A stretch of 32,382 nucleotides of DNA from Muribaculaceae bacterium (GTDB lineage: Bacteria > Bacteroidota > Bacteroidia > Bacteroidales > Muribaculaceae). The DNA lies in contig JAGASI010000046.1 of NCBI GenBank assembly GCA_017621845.1, positions 1 to 32,382 of the forward strand. Direction: 5' to 3'. The translations under genes were made by a program, and so were the position numbers. Below, in pieces: positions 16,424-25,633 of this stretch; positions within the stretch are counted from its first letter, which is position 1, and every line of letters begins with the position of its first letter. Below the pieces are notes generated by a model. It made no database searches. It saw only the letters and a list, made by a program, of their open reading frames with translations, and was not told the origin of the DNA.

Positions 16424-17977
16424 TTACAGTGGTATGTTGCCGTGTTTTTTGGCGGGGTTGACGACTTTTTTGGTAGCGAGTTGCTGTAGGGCTCGTATCA
16501 CGCGGAAACGAGTGTTGCGGGGCTCGATGACGTCATCGATATAGCCATATTTGGCGGCGTTGTATGGGTTGCAGAATAGTTTGTTGTACTCGGCTTCTTT
16601 TTCGGCGAGGACTTTCTTAGGGTCTTCGGCAGCCTTGGCTTCTTTGGCATAGAGTACCTCAACGGCACCGGCGCCACCCATAACGGCGATTTCGGCTGAA
16701 GGCCAAGCATAGTTCATGTCGCCACGGAGTTGTTTACAGCTCATCACGATGTGTGATCCGCCGTAGCTCTTGCGGAGTGTAACGGTGACTTTGGGCACGG
16801 TTGCTTCGCCATAGGCATACAGGAGCTTTGCGCCGTGGAGGATTACGCCATTGTATTCTTGGCCTGTGCCGGGGAGGAATCCGGGGACGTCGACGAGTGT
16901 AACCAGAGGGATGTTGAAGGCGTCACAGAATCTAACGAAGCGTGCGCCCTTGCGAGAGGCGTTTGAGTCGAGAACTCCGGCGAGGTATTTGGGTTGGTTG
17001 GCTACGATACCTACTGACTGGCCGTTGAAGCGTGCAAAGCCGATAATCAGGTTTTTGGCATAGTCGCGCTGGACTTCCAGGAATTCACCGTTGTCGACGA
17101 TAGCGCCGATGACCTCATACATGTCGTAGGCTTTGTTGGCCGACTCGGGGATGATTTCGTTGAGCGAGTCTTCGAGGCGGTCGATGGGGTCGTTACATTC
17201 GGCCAGTGGAGCTTCTTCGAGGTTATTCTGAGGGATGTAGCTGAATAGTTTACGGATGATTTTGATGGCGTCTTCGCCGTCCTCGGCAGCAAAGTGGCAT
17301 ACACCGCTCTTCTGGGAGTGAACGCCGGCACCGCCGAGTTGGTCTTGGGTTACATCCTCGCCGGTAACTGTCTTGACGACCTTGGGACCGGTCAGGAACA
17401 TGTATGAGATGCCCTTGGCCATGATTGTGAAGTCGGTGAGGGCTGGAGAGTATACGGCGCCACCGGCACATGGGCCGAGGATGCCTGAGATTTGGGGAAT
17501 GACACCCGAGGCAAGGATGTTGCGCTGGAATATCTCGGCATATCCTGCCAGGGCGTTGATTCCTTCCTGGATACGAGCGCCACCCGAGTCGTTAAGGCCG
17601 ATGACGGGTGCACCCATTTTCATTGCCATGTCCATGACCTTGCATATCTTCAATGCCATGGTCTCGGACAGTGAGCCGCCGAATACGGTGAAGTCCTGGG
17701 CAAATACATATACCAGACGGCCATCGATTGTGCCGTAGCCGGTGACTACGCCGTCGCCGAGGAATGATTTTTTGTCTTGTCCGAAGTTGGTGCAACGGTG
17801 GCGGACAAACATGTCGAGTTCTTCAAATGAGCCTTCGTCAAGGAGTTGGGCAATACGCTCGCGAGCGGTGTATTTGCCACGCTCGTGTTGTTTGTCTATG
17901 GCTTTTTCGCCTCCGCCAAGACGTGCTTGGGTGCGGAGTTCGATAAGTTCTTTGATTTTGTCGAGTTGGGTACTCAT
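16424..17977 (-). CDS. mmdA: Methylmalonyl-CoA decarboxylase alpha (carboxyltransferase) subunit
   Basis: 517-residue carboxyltransferase of the propionyl-CoA carboxylase beta / MmdA family. It moves the carboxyl group from methylmalonyl-CoA to biotin on MmdC, releasing propionyl-CoA. Visible family motifs: [16 protein letters not shown] near 38, [13 protein letters not shown] near 130, [31 protein letters not shown], and [13 protein letters not shown]. The sequence alone cannot separate a decarboxylase subunit from a propionyl-CoA carboxylase beta subunit. The adjacent OadG-like and MmdB sodium-pump genes, and absence of a biotin carboxylase gene, favour the decarboxylase. It starts 34 nt after mce. 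Confidence 0.93.
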   Translation of the reverse strand: MSTQLDKIKELIELRTQARLGGGEKAIDKQHERGKYTARERIAQLLDEGSFEELDMFVRHRCTNFGQDKKSFLGDGVVTGYGTIDGRLVYVFAQDFTVFGGSLSETMALKICKVMDMAMKMGAPVIGLNDSGGARIQEGINALAGYAEIFQRNILASGVIPQISGILGPCAGGAVYSPALTDFTIMAKGISYMFLTGPKVVKTVTGEDVTQDQLGGAGVHSQKSGVCHFAAEDGEDAIKIIRKLFSYIPQNNLEEAPLAECNDPIDRLEDSLNEIIPESANKAYDMYEVIGAIVDNGEFLEVQRDYAKNLIIGFARFNGQSVGIVANQPKYLAGVLDSNASRKGARFVRFCDAFNIPLVTLVDVPGFLPGTGQEYNGVILHGAKLLYAYGEATVPKVTVTLRKSYGGSHIVMSCKQLRGDMNYAWPSAEIAVMGGAGAVEVLYAKEAKAAEDPKKVLAEKEAEYNKLFCNPYNAAKYGYIDDVIEPRNTRFRVIRALQQLATKKVVNPAKKHGNIPL

Positions 17978-18011
17978 GATTTATGCTTTATTGAGGTGAT
18001 AAAGTTGTTGA

Positions 18012-18431
18012 TTACTTGTTGGGGTCCTCGCAGAGTTCGACGAGAGTGCCTACTGTAGATTTGGGGTGTAGGAAAGCGATGTTGAGACCTTCGGCGCCTT
18101 TGCGAGGGGCTTTGTCGATGAGTCGGCAACCTTTGTCCTCGAGTTCGCCGAGGGCGTTGGCCACACCGTCTTGTACAGCGAAAGCGATGTGCTGGATGCC
18201 ACCGCGACCACCGTTATTGGCGATAAACTTGGAGATGGCGCTGTCCTCAGAGGTGCCTTCGAGAAGCTCGAGCTTGGTCTGACCTACCTTGAAGAAGGCA
18301 GTGCGAACTTTTTGGTCAGCTACTTCTTCGATAGCAAAGCATTTGAAGCCCAGCATTTTCTCGTAAAAGGGGATGGCCTCGTCAAGCGAGGGAACGGCGA
18401 TGCCGATGTGTTCGATATGGGAGATGTCCAT
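18012..18431 (-). CDS. mce: Methylmalonyl-CoA epimerase
   Basis: Small metal enzyme of the glyoxalase/VOC fold that interconverts (R)- and (S)-methylmalonyl-CoA, linking the B12-dependent mutase to the decarboxylase. The 139 residues show the paired half-sites: HIEHIGIAVPSLDEAI at the start, GGIQHIAFAV in the middle, and GTLVELCED near the end, carrying the expected His and Glu metal ligands. First gene of the mce-mmdA-oadG-mmdC-mmdB operon; its leader of about 110 nt has a -7 box at 18552-18545. Confidence 0.95.
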   Translation of the reverse strand: MDISHIEHIGIAVPSLDEAIPFYEKMLGFKCFAIEEVADQKVRTAFFKVGQTKLELLEGTSEDSAISKFIANNGGRGGIQHIAFAVQDGVANALGELEDKGCRLIDKAPRKGAEGLNIAFLHPKSTVGTLVELCEDPNK

Positions 18432-18544
18432 AACTGAAATAATTTTATTAGAAATATAAAAGTATATTTAGGTAAATAATTAAATATCAGTATATTATTA
18501 TAAACGCGACAAGGCGGCCGTCATGGTCAGCCGTCATCAGCACA

Positions 18545-18552
18545 CAAAGGTA
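18545..18552 (-). promoter_or_regulatory. -7 box of the mce-mmd operon
   Basis: TACCTTTG on the minus strand, about 114 nt before the mce ATG. The -33 position is not clear. The leader it implies contains the imperfect direct repeat TGACGGC twice (near 18520-18540) and a long AT-rich stretch. Confidence 0.6.
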
Positions 18553-18649
18553 ATAAAAAAAACCGAACAACTCGTCTAAAAGCGCATATAAAAGGTTGTA
18601 AGCGACTCAAGGTGTCGGTCACAAGGGTTTAAGTGTCTTGTCAGGGAGT

Positions 18650-19174
18650 TTAGCGTGGGCGGGTGTAGACTGGGTTTAGGATCCAGGGAAGGCCTTTTTT
18701 GAGCCGGAAGGGCGGGGCTTGTTGGATTTTGTGGATGGCTTCTTTGGCTTGGGCGATGTCGTGAAAGCCGTTGGCGATGACAAAGTAATAGGGTTCGGCA
18801 GTATTGACGACTATGGCTCCCGGATATCCGTTGTCTTTGAGTCGCTCGCACATGGACCGGGCGTTGAAGAGTTGTTTGAACTCGCCTGCTACAATCATGT
18901 ATGGCTTTATATTCTCGGGTATTCCGCCACACTCGGCAGTGAGTGTGACGCGTTGGGAGCGGACATCGAGTGTGTCACCCGCTACAATCATAGGGGTGAG
19001 TCTGAGATCTTGACGTTGCCGGCCGTATATGGTCTGGTCAAAGCTGACCCGTGTCGAGTCGTTGTCTGTGGCTATTGTGCGCTCATAGGCTGTGCGGTAG
19101 TTTTTTTCGGTGGTTTTGCAAGATGTTATAGCCAAGGCAAGGGTCAATATAGTAATCGGGAGTATATGTTTCAT
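18650..19174 (-). CDS. SPOR-domain lipoprotein
   Basis: 174 residues from the ATG at 19174. The open frame extends upstream, but only this start gives a lipoprotein signal (MKHILPITILTLALAITSC, lipidated C19), and it lies 20 nt after the phosphoesterase stop. The C-terminal half (about 90-160) has the SPOR fold pattern: YMIVAGEFKQLFNARSMCER, GYPGAIVVN, YYFVIANGFHDIAQAKEAI. SPOR domains bind denuded peptidoglycan glycan strands, often at division sites. The protein probably links a membrane to the wall. Last gene of the pepC-phosphoesterase-SPOR run. Confidence 0.85.
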   Translation of the reverse strand: MKHILPITILTLALAITSCKTTEKNYRTAYERTIATDNDSTRVSFDQTIYGRQRQDLRLTPMIVAGDTLDVRSQRVTLTAECGGIPENIKPYMIVAGEFKQLFNARSMCERLKDNGYPGAIVVNTAEPYYFVIANGFHDIAQAKEAIHKIQQAPPFRLKKGLPWILNPVYTRPR

Positions 19175-19194
19175 AGTTGGTGGTGAAAAGGGGG

Positions 19195-19698
19195 TTATAA
19201 TTTGAGCCGACCGAGCTCGATGACTTCGAGGTCGCGCATGTTCGTGCCGTCGATGGTAAGTCTTACCAGGGTCGAGACTTGTTGCCAACCGTGTGTTCCG
19301 GCGGCGCCCGGGTTGATGTGCAGGAGGTTGAGCTCGTGGTCGTATATGACTTTGAGCAGGTGGGAGTGTCCGTCAACCATAAGGTTGGGCCGAGAGGTGA
19401 TGAGCCGTTGTTTGATGCCCGGTGCCCATCGTCCCGGATAGCCGCCGATATGGGTCATGAACACCTTTACGCCCTCGACATGAAATTCAAGGATGCCGGG
19501 ACATAAACGGCGCACGTTGCCATGGTCGATATTGCCATGGACAGCGCGCACCGTTGGTCCTAATGATTGGAGAAACATGAGAGTCTCGTCACAACCTATG
19601 TCTCCGGCATGCCAAATCTCGTCACAGTGGGCCAGGTGGGTGCGGAAGCGCTCGTCGATGGCGCTGTGAGTGTCTGAGAGGATGCCTATAAGTTTCAC
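19195..19698 (-). CDS. YfcE/MJ0936-type metallophosphoesterase (GTG start)
   Basis: 167-residue calcineurin-like phosphodiesterase, small single-domain type. Metal-binding motifs are in order: SDTH (8-11), HAGDIG, GNIDHG, THIGGYPG and DGHSHLLK, matching the DxH...GD...GNH...H...GHxH scheme. The substrate is unknown; relatives hydrolyse model phosphodiesters or nucleotides. The first codon is GTG at 19698, directly abutting the TAA of the upstream peptidase gene, so translational coupling is likely. Confidence 0.9.
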   Translation of the reverse strand: MKLIGILSDTHSAIDERFRTHLAHCDEIWHAGDIGCDETLMFLQSLGPTVRAVHGNIDHGNVRRLCPGILEFHVEGVKVFMTHIGGYPGRWAPGIKQRLITSRPNLMVDGHSHLLKVIYDHELNLLHINPGAAGTHGWQQVSTLVRLTIDGTNMRDLEVIELGRLKL

Positions 19699-20901
19699 TT
19701 ATTTGAGTTTTTTGGCTATGGCCTTGGGCACGGCGTCGCGGTGGACATATATGCCCATGGTTTTGGCCAGGAAGAAGGGTTCGGAGACGTATATAAAGCC
19801 GTCATATACTTGATTGGAATCCCAAGAGTTCTTGACTTTGTAGTATCGGTTGCCGTTCTGGTCGGTGGCGATGCCTACAATCTCCATGCCGTGGTCATCG
19901 GTTGTCTCTTGATTGTCAAACATTTCCTGGCGCAGTTCTTGGGTGACTTCAATCTCGGGAACGGGGCCGTCAAATTCATACTTGGAGTTCTGTCGTTCCT
20001 TGTCAGAGAGTTTTACCCAGCGGGATAGTTCGGTGCCGTCCATGTCACCCTCGTTTTTGCCTTTGGGCATTAGCGCAACCCCCTTGGTCCATTTAAAACC
20101 GCCCTCGCTGACATCGGCAGCCCATGCTACCGGGTAGCCGTTCTCGATGGCGTTGTCTACGATGGCTTTGAGCTCGTCGAGTGGAACGTTCTGATAACGG
20201 CCGCTGAGCCAATTGTCGGGGACTTCGAGGACAAAGTCTTTGTAGAATGGATGGTTGGTGAAAGAGCTTACCAGCACATAGTCGTCAACATTGATGGGTA
20301 GAGACTCGGCAAACGATTTTGGGGTGTATTTCTTGCCTTTATATGTGAAGGTCTCGGGGAGTTTGCCGAGGTAGGCATCAAGAACGCCTTGGTATGCGCC
20401 GCGCCATGCTGAGGATATTTTCTTGTTCGGTTTCTTGACCACGACCTTGAGCATTGAGCTGAGGATGCCGTCAAGCTCGCCATGGACGTGCTTGTCTTCG
20501 CCATATTGGAGTCCGGTATATACTTCCTCGGGAACAGCTCCGTAGCGGTCCCAGACGTATGCCACGTCAAGGAGAGAGCCACCGGGGGCAAAGTTGGTCT
20601 GTCCGTAGTAACGTACATAGCGGTCGCCCTTGTCGGTATAGCAGTGACGCACGGTGAACATCTCGCTGAGGTCAAGTGAGTCGGCGCCTTTTCTCAACAA
20701 CTCGTCTTCAAAGAACGATGTGCCCGAGAAGCACCAGCATGTCCCTGACTTGTTCTGGTCCTTTACCGAGGTGGTCTTGACTGTGTAAATGTCTTTGAAC
20801 TTAAAGTCTTTAGTTGAGTCGGCAGCTACCGAGTCGGCGGGCATCGCTACCATGGTCATGGTAGCGCCCAAAAGCATTGTGGTCAATATGGTTTTTTTCA
20901 T
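19699..20901 (-). CDS. Exported C1B cysteine aminopeptidase (PepC/bleomycin hydrolase-like)
   Basis: 400 residues with a signal peptide (about 1-20, ending TMTMVAM), so probably periplasmic or surface. The papain-type triad is visible: C55 in KSGTCWCFSG, H337 in TDDHGMEIVG and N358 in KVKNSWDSN. Length and insertions fit the C1B bleomycin hydrolase/aminopeptidase C branch rather than short papains. Such enzymes trim peptides from the N terminus; an exported form may serve peptide uptake. It heads the run into the phosphoesterase and SPOR lipoprotein; a TAACTTTG -7 box lies at 20941-20934. Confidence 0.9.
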   Translation of the reverse strand: MKKTILTTMLLGATMTMVAMPADSVAADSTKDFKFKDIYTVKTTSVKDQNKSGTCWCFSGTSFFEDELLRKGADSLDLSEMFTVRHCYTDKGDRYVRYYGQTNFAPGGSLLDVAYVWDRYGAVPEEVYTGLQYGEDKHVHGELDGILSSMLKVVVKKPNKKISSAWRGAYQGVLDAYLGKLPETFTYKGKKYTPKSFAESLPINVDDYVLVSSFTNHPFYKDFVLEVPDNWLSGRYQNVPLDELKAIVDNAIENGYPVAWAADVSEGGFKWTKGVALMPKGKNEGDMDGTELSRWVKLSDKERQNSKYEFDGPVPEIEVTQELRQEMFDNQETTDDHGMEIVGIATDQNGNRYYKVKNSWDSNQVYDGFIYVSEPFFLAKTMGIYVHRDAVPKAIAKKLK

Positions 20902-20933
20902 AAGATAGTGAGTGTTAAATTTTTATTTTGACC

Positions 20934-20941
20934 CAAAGTTA
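20934..20941 (-). promoter_or_regulatory. -7 box upstream of the C1 peptidase gene
   Basis: TAACTTTG on the minus strand, 33 nt before the ATG. No good -33 partner was found. Confidence 0.5.
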
Positions 20942-20986
20942 GTGAAAATAATTGACATCACAGCCCGACGTGATTGTATTTTTTTG

Positions 20987-22177
20987 TTATAAAGCTTGTG
21001 TTGCTGTTATTGCAGAGGTTGTTGCCGTGGCAGTTGACACTGTATCGATGGTGTTGATTGAGTCAATCTGTTGTATGGTGTCTGGGGTTATAATTTCATT
21101 GTAAACCGGCATGGGAGGTATGGAGTAGCCGTTGGTAGATACGGTGAGAGCAATGACAGCTGTTGCTATAGCTATGAGTTCGATGACTATGGCGGTTATA
21201 ATTATGCCTTTGGATGGTCCTTTTGCACGGAATAGTACACAGCATGCGGTCCATACTACGGCCAGGGCCGGAAGAGCAACGGCAAGTGTAATCATTGCTG
21301 AGCCAAACAACACTCCCGAGAGTGAGCCTCCGTGTTCGGCGAAGTAGACTCCATTTGCATCGCTACCAAACTGGACATTGAACACCGAATCCATAAACTC
21401 GGGTGATGCTATGGTATATCCCAGTGATAATCCTAACAGTATTAATGTGGCTAACAGTGTCGCGACTCCGATAAATCCGCTGAATACCCCGACTATGCCC
21501 ATGAATACATTGGCAAGTACTTTGATAACGCTTTGAGGGCCGGCTGATTGGCTGTTTTCTTTTTCCTGTCGCTCGGCTATATTGTCCGAGATATTGCGTG
21601 CGATGTTGTCGGGTGTTACCGGTAGGCCATCCATTTCGAGACGCTTGCGGGGAGTGTTGGCGGGAGGAATGACAATCCAGGCGATGATATAGATGAATAT
21701 TGATGAGCCCCACAAGAAAGCCAGAGCTACGGTAGCCAGTCTCAGCAGTGTGACGTTATGGTTGATATATTTGGATAGGCCGGCGAGCACACCACCAAAT
21801 ACGGCATCTTCGACATCGCGGTATAGTTTTTTCTTGACGGGGGCATCCGATGTGTTGTGTCCGATATTTTGTGGCTTGAAGGGGGGTGGTGTTTGAGATG
21901 ATTTGGGCATTTCTTCATCATTGCCACTGATGTCATTGGGAGACCCCATGATGTCGATGATTGCTTTGACATGGTCGGCATTGATTATATTTCCGGCGCC
22001 GACGTTGGTGGTGAAGTGCTCGTGTATACGCGCTTCGATGTCATCGACAATCTCGGCTTCGTCGGGTGACGAGAATGTTTGTTTGAGTTGGTCGAGGTAG
22101 GTGTTGAGTATCGAGTAGGCGTCTTCGTCGATATAGAAGATTGTATTGTTGATGTTTACGGGAAATGAACGTTTCAT
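20987..22177 (-). CDS. PspC-domain membrane protein
   Basis: 396 residues. An N-terminal cytoplasmic region (1-90) reads as a small helical domain with an acidic helix (SSPDEAEIVDDIEARIHEHF). A PspC domain follows at about 116-172 (KLYRDVEDAVFGGVLAGLSKYI ... FIYIIAWIVIPP), then three further hydrophobic segments at about 220-255, 292-318 and 325-347, and a Thr/Ala-rich tail. PspC proteins sense or protect the inner membrane under envelope stress. Its ATG overlaps the PadR stop by 4 nt (ATGA), so the two are translationally coupled and the regulator probably controls this protein. Confidence 0.88.
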   Translation of the reverse strand: MKRSFPVNINNTIFYIDEDAYSILNTYLDQLKQTFSSPDEAEIVDDIEARIHEHFTTNVGAGNIINADHVKAIIDIMGSPNDISGNDEEMPKSSQTPPPFKPQNIGHNTSDAPVKKKLYRDVEDAVFGGVLAGLSKYINHNVTLLRLATVALAFLWGSSIFIYIIAWIVIPPANTPRKRLEMDGLPVTPDNIARNISDNIAERQEKENSQSAGPQSVIKVLANVFMGIVGVFSGFIGVATLLATLILLGLSLGYTIASPEFMDSVFNVQFGSDANGVYFAEHGGSLSGVLFGSAMITLAVALPALAVVWTACCVLFRAKGPSKGIIITAIVIELIAIATAVIALTVSTNGYSIPPMPVYNEIITPDTIQQIDSINTIDTVSTATATTSAITATQAL

Positions 22178-22539
22178 GATTGTATGTCGGTGGTTAATTG
22201 TTGTTGAATTGAGTTGTTGTCTGAGAGTAGGTCGATGGTGCGGGATATCTCGGCCCAGACGTTATGTAGAGTCGAGAGGTTGTCGCGTCCCTCGTTGGTG
22301 AGGGAATAGTATTTGCGGGGAGGCCCTGACGGTGATTCTTCCCAGCGGTATGTGAGAGCTCCGGCATTTTTAAGCCTCGTCAGGAGGGGGTAGAGAGTTC
22401 CCTCTACTACAATCATGTGTGCCTGTTTGAGCCTGGATATAATCTGGCTCGCATAGGCGTCACCGTGGTCGAGAAGCAAGAGTATGCAGTATTCGAGCAT
22501 ACCTTTGCGCATTTGGGATTTGAGGTTTTCGATGTCCAT
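22174..22539 (-). CDS. PadR-family transcriptional regulator
   Basis: 121-residue winged-helix repressor of the short PadR (s1) type. The HTH covers about 8-75, with MLEYCILLLLDHGDAYASQI, VEGTLYPLLTRLKNAGAL and SGPPRKYYSLTNEGR (wing), all canonical; a C-terminal dimerisation helix follows. PadR proteins repress their own operon and are often paired with membrane-stress genes, as here with PspC. A 21-bp inverted repeat lies over the -33 element of its promoter and is the probable operator. Confidence 0.93.
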   Translation of the reverse strand: MDIENLKSQMRKGMLEYCILLLLDHGDAYASQIISRLKQAHMIVVEGTLYPLLTRLKNAGALTYRWEESPSGPPRKYYSLTNEGRDNLSTLHNVWAEISRTIDLLSDNNSIQQQLTTDIQS

Positions 22540-22580
22540 TGTTTTTAGTTTGAAAGAGAGGATAATGAATAATTACGTTG

Positions 22581-22611
22581 CAAAGGTATGTAATCCGTGG
22601 TACTATGCAAA
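22581..22611 (-). promoter_or_regulatory. Promoter of padR-pspC
   Basis: On the minus strand TTTG (22611-22608), a 19-nt spacer and TACCTTTG (22588-22581) make a full consensus, about 42 nt upstream of the PadR ATG. Confidence 0.85.
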
Positions 22612-22620
22612 ACATAGTAC
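22600..22620. promoter_or_regulatory. Inverted-repeat operator candidate for PadR
   Basis: GTACTATG and CATAGTAC form perfect 8-bp arms around CAAAA. The centre of the repeat is the -33 element of the padR promoter, so a bound repressor would block polymerase. PadR operators of similar size and symmetry are known. Confidence 0.7.
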
Positions 22621-22737
22621 TATATTTAACATTAATTTAACAATTGAATTTAAGGTATGATGTTTGGTCATTGGTAAATGTGATAGGTCTTAACTGTGTT
22701 ACTCTGTGTAGGTTAATAGGCGTATGGGCGTAAAATA

Positions 22738-22779
22738 TGACGGGAGCATATCGTCGGTATGGGCGATATGCTCCCGTCA
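22738..22779 (-). terminator. Intrinsic terminator of fumarase
   Basis: A perfect 16-bp stem (22738-22753 with 22764-22779) with a 10-nt loop is followed on the minus strand by TATTTTACG. It lies 28 nt after the fumarase stop. Confidence 0.85.
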
Positions 22780-22807
22780 GGAGGTTGGAGAAAATTATTT
22801 TATGCTG

Positions 22808-24457
22808 TTATTTTTTGAGGCCGCAGGTGTTGCATTTTTCTGAGATTTGGGTGAAGAAGTCATTGCCCTTGTCATCAACGAGGATGAAGGCGGGGAAATC
22901 TTCGACCTCAATTTTCCAGATAGCCTCCATCCCGAGTTCGGGATATTCGAGGAGTTCAACCTTTTTAATGGAGTTTTGGGCGAGGATAGCAGCCGGGCCA
23001 CCTATAGAGCCGAGGTAGAATCCGCCGTGTTTGTGGCAGGCGTCGGTGACTTGTTTGGAGCGGTTACCCTTGGCAATCATAATCATTGAGCCGCCGGCTT
23101 CCTGGAATTGGTTGACATAGCTGTCCATACGTCCGGCGGTTGTAGGGCCGAAAGAGCCTGATGGCATACCCTCGGGAGTCTTGGCTGGACCGGCATAATA
23201 TATGGGGTGGTCCTTGAGGTATTGGGGCATTTCTTCACCGCGGTCGAGACGTTCTTTAATCTTGGCGTGGGCGATGTCACGGCCAACGATGATGGTGCCG
23301 GAAAGTGACAGGCGTGTCGAGACGGGATATTTGGTGAGGTCGGCGAGAACTTCATTCATAGGACGATTGAGGTCAATCTTGACAACCTGACCCTCGCTTT
23401 CGTGGCGCATTGCTTCGGGGATGAGTTCGCCGGGATTGGAGTCGAGTTTCTCGATCCACAGGCCCTCGCGGTTGATTTTGGCTTTGACGTTGCGGTCGGC
23501 CGAGCAGCTGACGCCGAGGCCTACAGGGCATGAGGCGCCGTGACGGGGCAGACGGATTACGCGGATGTCATGGGCAAAGCATGTGCCACCAAACTGAGCT
23601 CCCAGGCCAAGTTCTTCGGCACATTTTTTAAGCTCTTGTTCCAGCTCGATGTCGCGGAAGGCATGTCCTAATTCATTGCCCTTGGTTGGGAGGCTGTCAT
23701 AGTATTTGACAGATGCTTTCTTGACAGTCTCGAGGTTTTTCTCGGCCGAGGTGCCACCAATCACAAACGCGATGTGATAGGGGGGACAGGCTGCGGTGCC
23801 GAGAGATTTCATTTTCTCGACCAGGAAGGGGATGAGAGTCTTGGGGTTGATCAGGGCCTTGGTTTCCTGGTAGAGATAGGTTTTGTTGGCCGAGCCACCG
23901 CCTTTGGCGACAAAGAGGAAGTGATATTCGTCATCCTCACCGGCGTGGATGTCAATCTGGGCGGGAAGGTTACAACCGGTATTGACCTCGTCGTACATGT
24001 TCAGAGGTGCGTTCTGGGAATAGCGCAGGTTGTCAGTGGTGTATGTGTCATATACACCGTGTGAGAGGTATTCAGCGTCATCACATCCGGTATAGACATA
24101 TTGGCCTTTTTCGCCGTGTATGATGGCAGTGCCGGTGTCCTGGCAGAATGGGAGCTGACCCAGGGCGGCAACCTCGGCGTTGCGTAGCATTGTCAGGGCG
24201 ACAAATTTGTCATTCTCCGAGGCATCGGGGTTGGACAGGATGTTGGCGACCATCTGGTTGTGCTCGCGGCGGAGCATGAAAGCGTTGTCGTGTGTAGCCT
24301 GACGTGCGAGGACGCGCAGTGCCTCGGGGTCGACTACGAGAAATTCATGACCGCCCCAGTTCTCAACCTTGACATAGTCTGATGTGAGGTGGTAATACTC
24401 GGTGGTATCGGGACCGAGAGGGAACATTTTCTGATACTTGAAGGGTTTAGTAGCCAT
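22808..24457 (-). CDS. Class I fumarate hydratase (iron-sulfur)
   Basis: Oxygen-sensitive [4Fe-4S] fumarase that interconverts malate and fumarate; in this metabolism it supplies fumarate for reduction to succinate. 549 residues, the full length of single-chain class I enzymes. Cluster cysteines are visible: C105 in [10 protein letters not shown], one in FGGTCFAHD, and one in the [15 protein letters not shown] stretch. GHAFRDIE and [14 protein letters not shown] are also family landmarks. It has its own terminator, and its leader carries three 8-nt tandem repeats. A clear promoter was not found, so readthrough from queA is possible. Confidence 0.95.
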   Translation of the reverse strand: MATKPFKYQKMFPLGPDTTEYYHLTSDYVKVENWGGHEFLVVDPEALRVLARQATHDNAFMLRREHNQMVANILSNPDASENDKFVALTMLRNAEVAALGQLPFCQDTGTAIIHGEKGQYVYTGCDDAEYLSHGVYDTYTTDNLRYSQNAPLNMYDEVNTGCNLPAQIDIHAGEDDEYHFLFVAKGGGSANKTYLYQETKALINPKTLIPFLVEKMKSLGTAACPPYHIAFVIGGTSAEKNLETVKKASVKYYDSLPTKGNELGHAFRDIELEQELKKCAEELGLGAQFGGTCFAHDIRVIRLPRHGASCPVGLGVSCSADRNVKAKINREGLWIEKLDSNPGELIPEAMRHESEGQVVKIDLNRPMNEVLADLTKYPVSTRLSLSGTIIVGRDIAHAKIKERLDRGEEMPQYLKDHPIYYAGPAKTPEGMPSGSFGPTTAGRMDSYVNQFQEAGGSMIMIAKGNRSKQVTDACHKHGGFYLGSIGGPAAILAQNSIKKVELLEYPELGMEAIWKIEVEDFPAFILVDDKGNDFFTQISEKCNTCGLKK

Positions 24458-24464
24458 GGTACTA

Positions 24465-24487
24465 ATAAGTTTATAAGTTTATAAGTG
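24465..24487. repeat. Three tandem 8-nt repeats in the fumarase leader
   Basis: ATAAGTTT occurs at 24465-24472 and 24473-24480, then ATAAGTG at 24481-24487. It lies 8 nt upstream of the fumarase start on the minus strand, in the 57-nt gap after queA. Possibly slippage-prone; no function is shown. Confidence 0.7.
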
Positions 24488-24514
24488 TTTATCAAAATAG
24501 AGTTGGTGGTATGC

Positions 24515-25564
24515 TTAGATTATCAGCATAGCGTCGCCATAGGCACCGAATTTGTATCCTTGTTCGACGGCAGTTTTATAGGCCGACATGATGAGGTCAT
24601 AGCCACCGAAGGCGGCGGTCATCATCAGCATTGTGGAGTAGGGGAGGTGGAAGTTGGTAACCAGCGAAGTGGCGACGGTGAATTCATATGGCGGGAAGAT
24701 AAACTTGTTGGTCCATCCGTCATATAGTTTCATGTGTCCTCCCATAGTCACGGCGCTTGCGATACCGCGAAGCACTGATGCACCCACGGCACAGACCTGT
24801 TTGCCCTCGTCTTTGGCGTTGTTGACGGTATTGATGAGAGTCTCATCGGCAATCATCTGTTCGGAGTCCATGCGGTGTTTGGTAAGGTCTTCGACGTCAA
24901 TCTCGCGGAAAGTACCCAGGCCTGAGTGAACAGTGACAAAGGCTTCTTTGATGCCCTTAATCTCGAGGCGTTTGAGGAGCTCGCGTGAGAAGTGCATACC
25001 GGCAGCGGGGGCAACCACAGCCCCTTCTTTGGCGGCATAGATTGTCTGGTAACGGTCGGCATCCTCGGGCTCGGCCTCGCGGTGGATATAGTCGGGAAGG
25101 GGTGTGTGCCCCAGATCATATAGAGCTTTCTTGAACTCGTCGTGGGGGCCGTCGTATAGAAATCTCAGTGTGCGGCCACGTGAGGTGGTATTGTCGATGA
25201 CCTCGGCAACCATCGAGTCATCGTCGCCAAAGTAGAGTTTGTTGCCGATACGTATCTTGCGTGCGGGCTCTACAAGGACGTCCCAGAGCTTGTTGTCTGA
25301 CTTGAGTTCGCGCAGGAGGAAGACTTCTATGCGTGCGCCGGTTTTCTCTTTCTGTCCATAAAGGCGAGCCGGGAACACTTGTGTGTCATTAAATACCATC
25401 ACGTCACCATCGTCAAAGAATTGAAGGATGTCCTTAAAAACGAGGTGCTCGATTTGGCCGGTTTTACGGTGTACCACCATCAGGCGTGCGCCATCGCGCT
25501 CGGGTGAGGGGTATTGGGCAATGAGTTCTTCGGGTAGGTTGAATTTAAACTGCGAGAGTTTCAT
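24515..25564 (-). CDS. queA: S-adenosylmethionine:tRNA ribosyltransferase-isomerase
   Basis: Builds epoxyqueuosine on tRNA from preQ1 by transferring the ribosyl part of S-adenosylmethionine. The 349-residue protein starts with the family hallmark [23 protein letters not shown]. Other motifs: [41 protein letters not shown], and [21 protein letters not shown] near the C terminus. Length is normal. It follows truB by 69 nt on the same strand, a pairing of tRNA-modification genes. Confidence 0.96.
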   Translation of the reverse strand: MKLSQFKFNLPEELIAQYPSPERDGARLMVVHRKTGQIEHLVFKDILQFFDDGDVMVFNDTQVFPARLYGQKEKTGARIEVFLLRELKSDNKLWDVLVEPARKIRIGNKLYFGDDDSMVAEVIDNTTSRGRTLRFLYDGPHDEFKKALYDLGHTPLPDYIHREAEPEDADRYQTIYAAKEGAVVAPAAGMHFSRELLKRLEIKGIKEAFVTVHSGLGTFREIDVEDLTKHRMDSEQMIADETLINTVNNAKDEGKQVCAVGASVLRGIASAVTMGGHMKLYDGWTNKFIFPPYEFTVATSLVTNFHLPYSTMLMMTAAFGGYDLIMSAYKTAVEQGYKFGAYGDAMLII

Positions 25565-25633
25565 GTCGTTATATTAATGTCGTTGTAAACTAATGTGCTG
25601 TACAAAAAAGAGAGAGAGTGGGGATTGAGCTGT

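Noticed and set aside
16424..17977. Propionyl-CoA carboxylase beta subunit
   Set aside because: The sequence family fits, but no biotin carboxylase is present and adjacent genes encode a sodium-pump decarboxylase.
18465..18545. Cobalamin or other riboswitch in the mce leader
   Set aside because: The leader is short and AT-rich, and no B12-box or known riboswitch core could be recognised.
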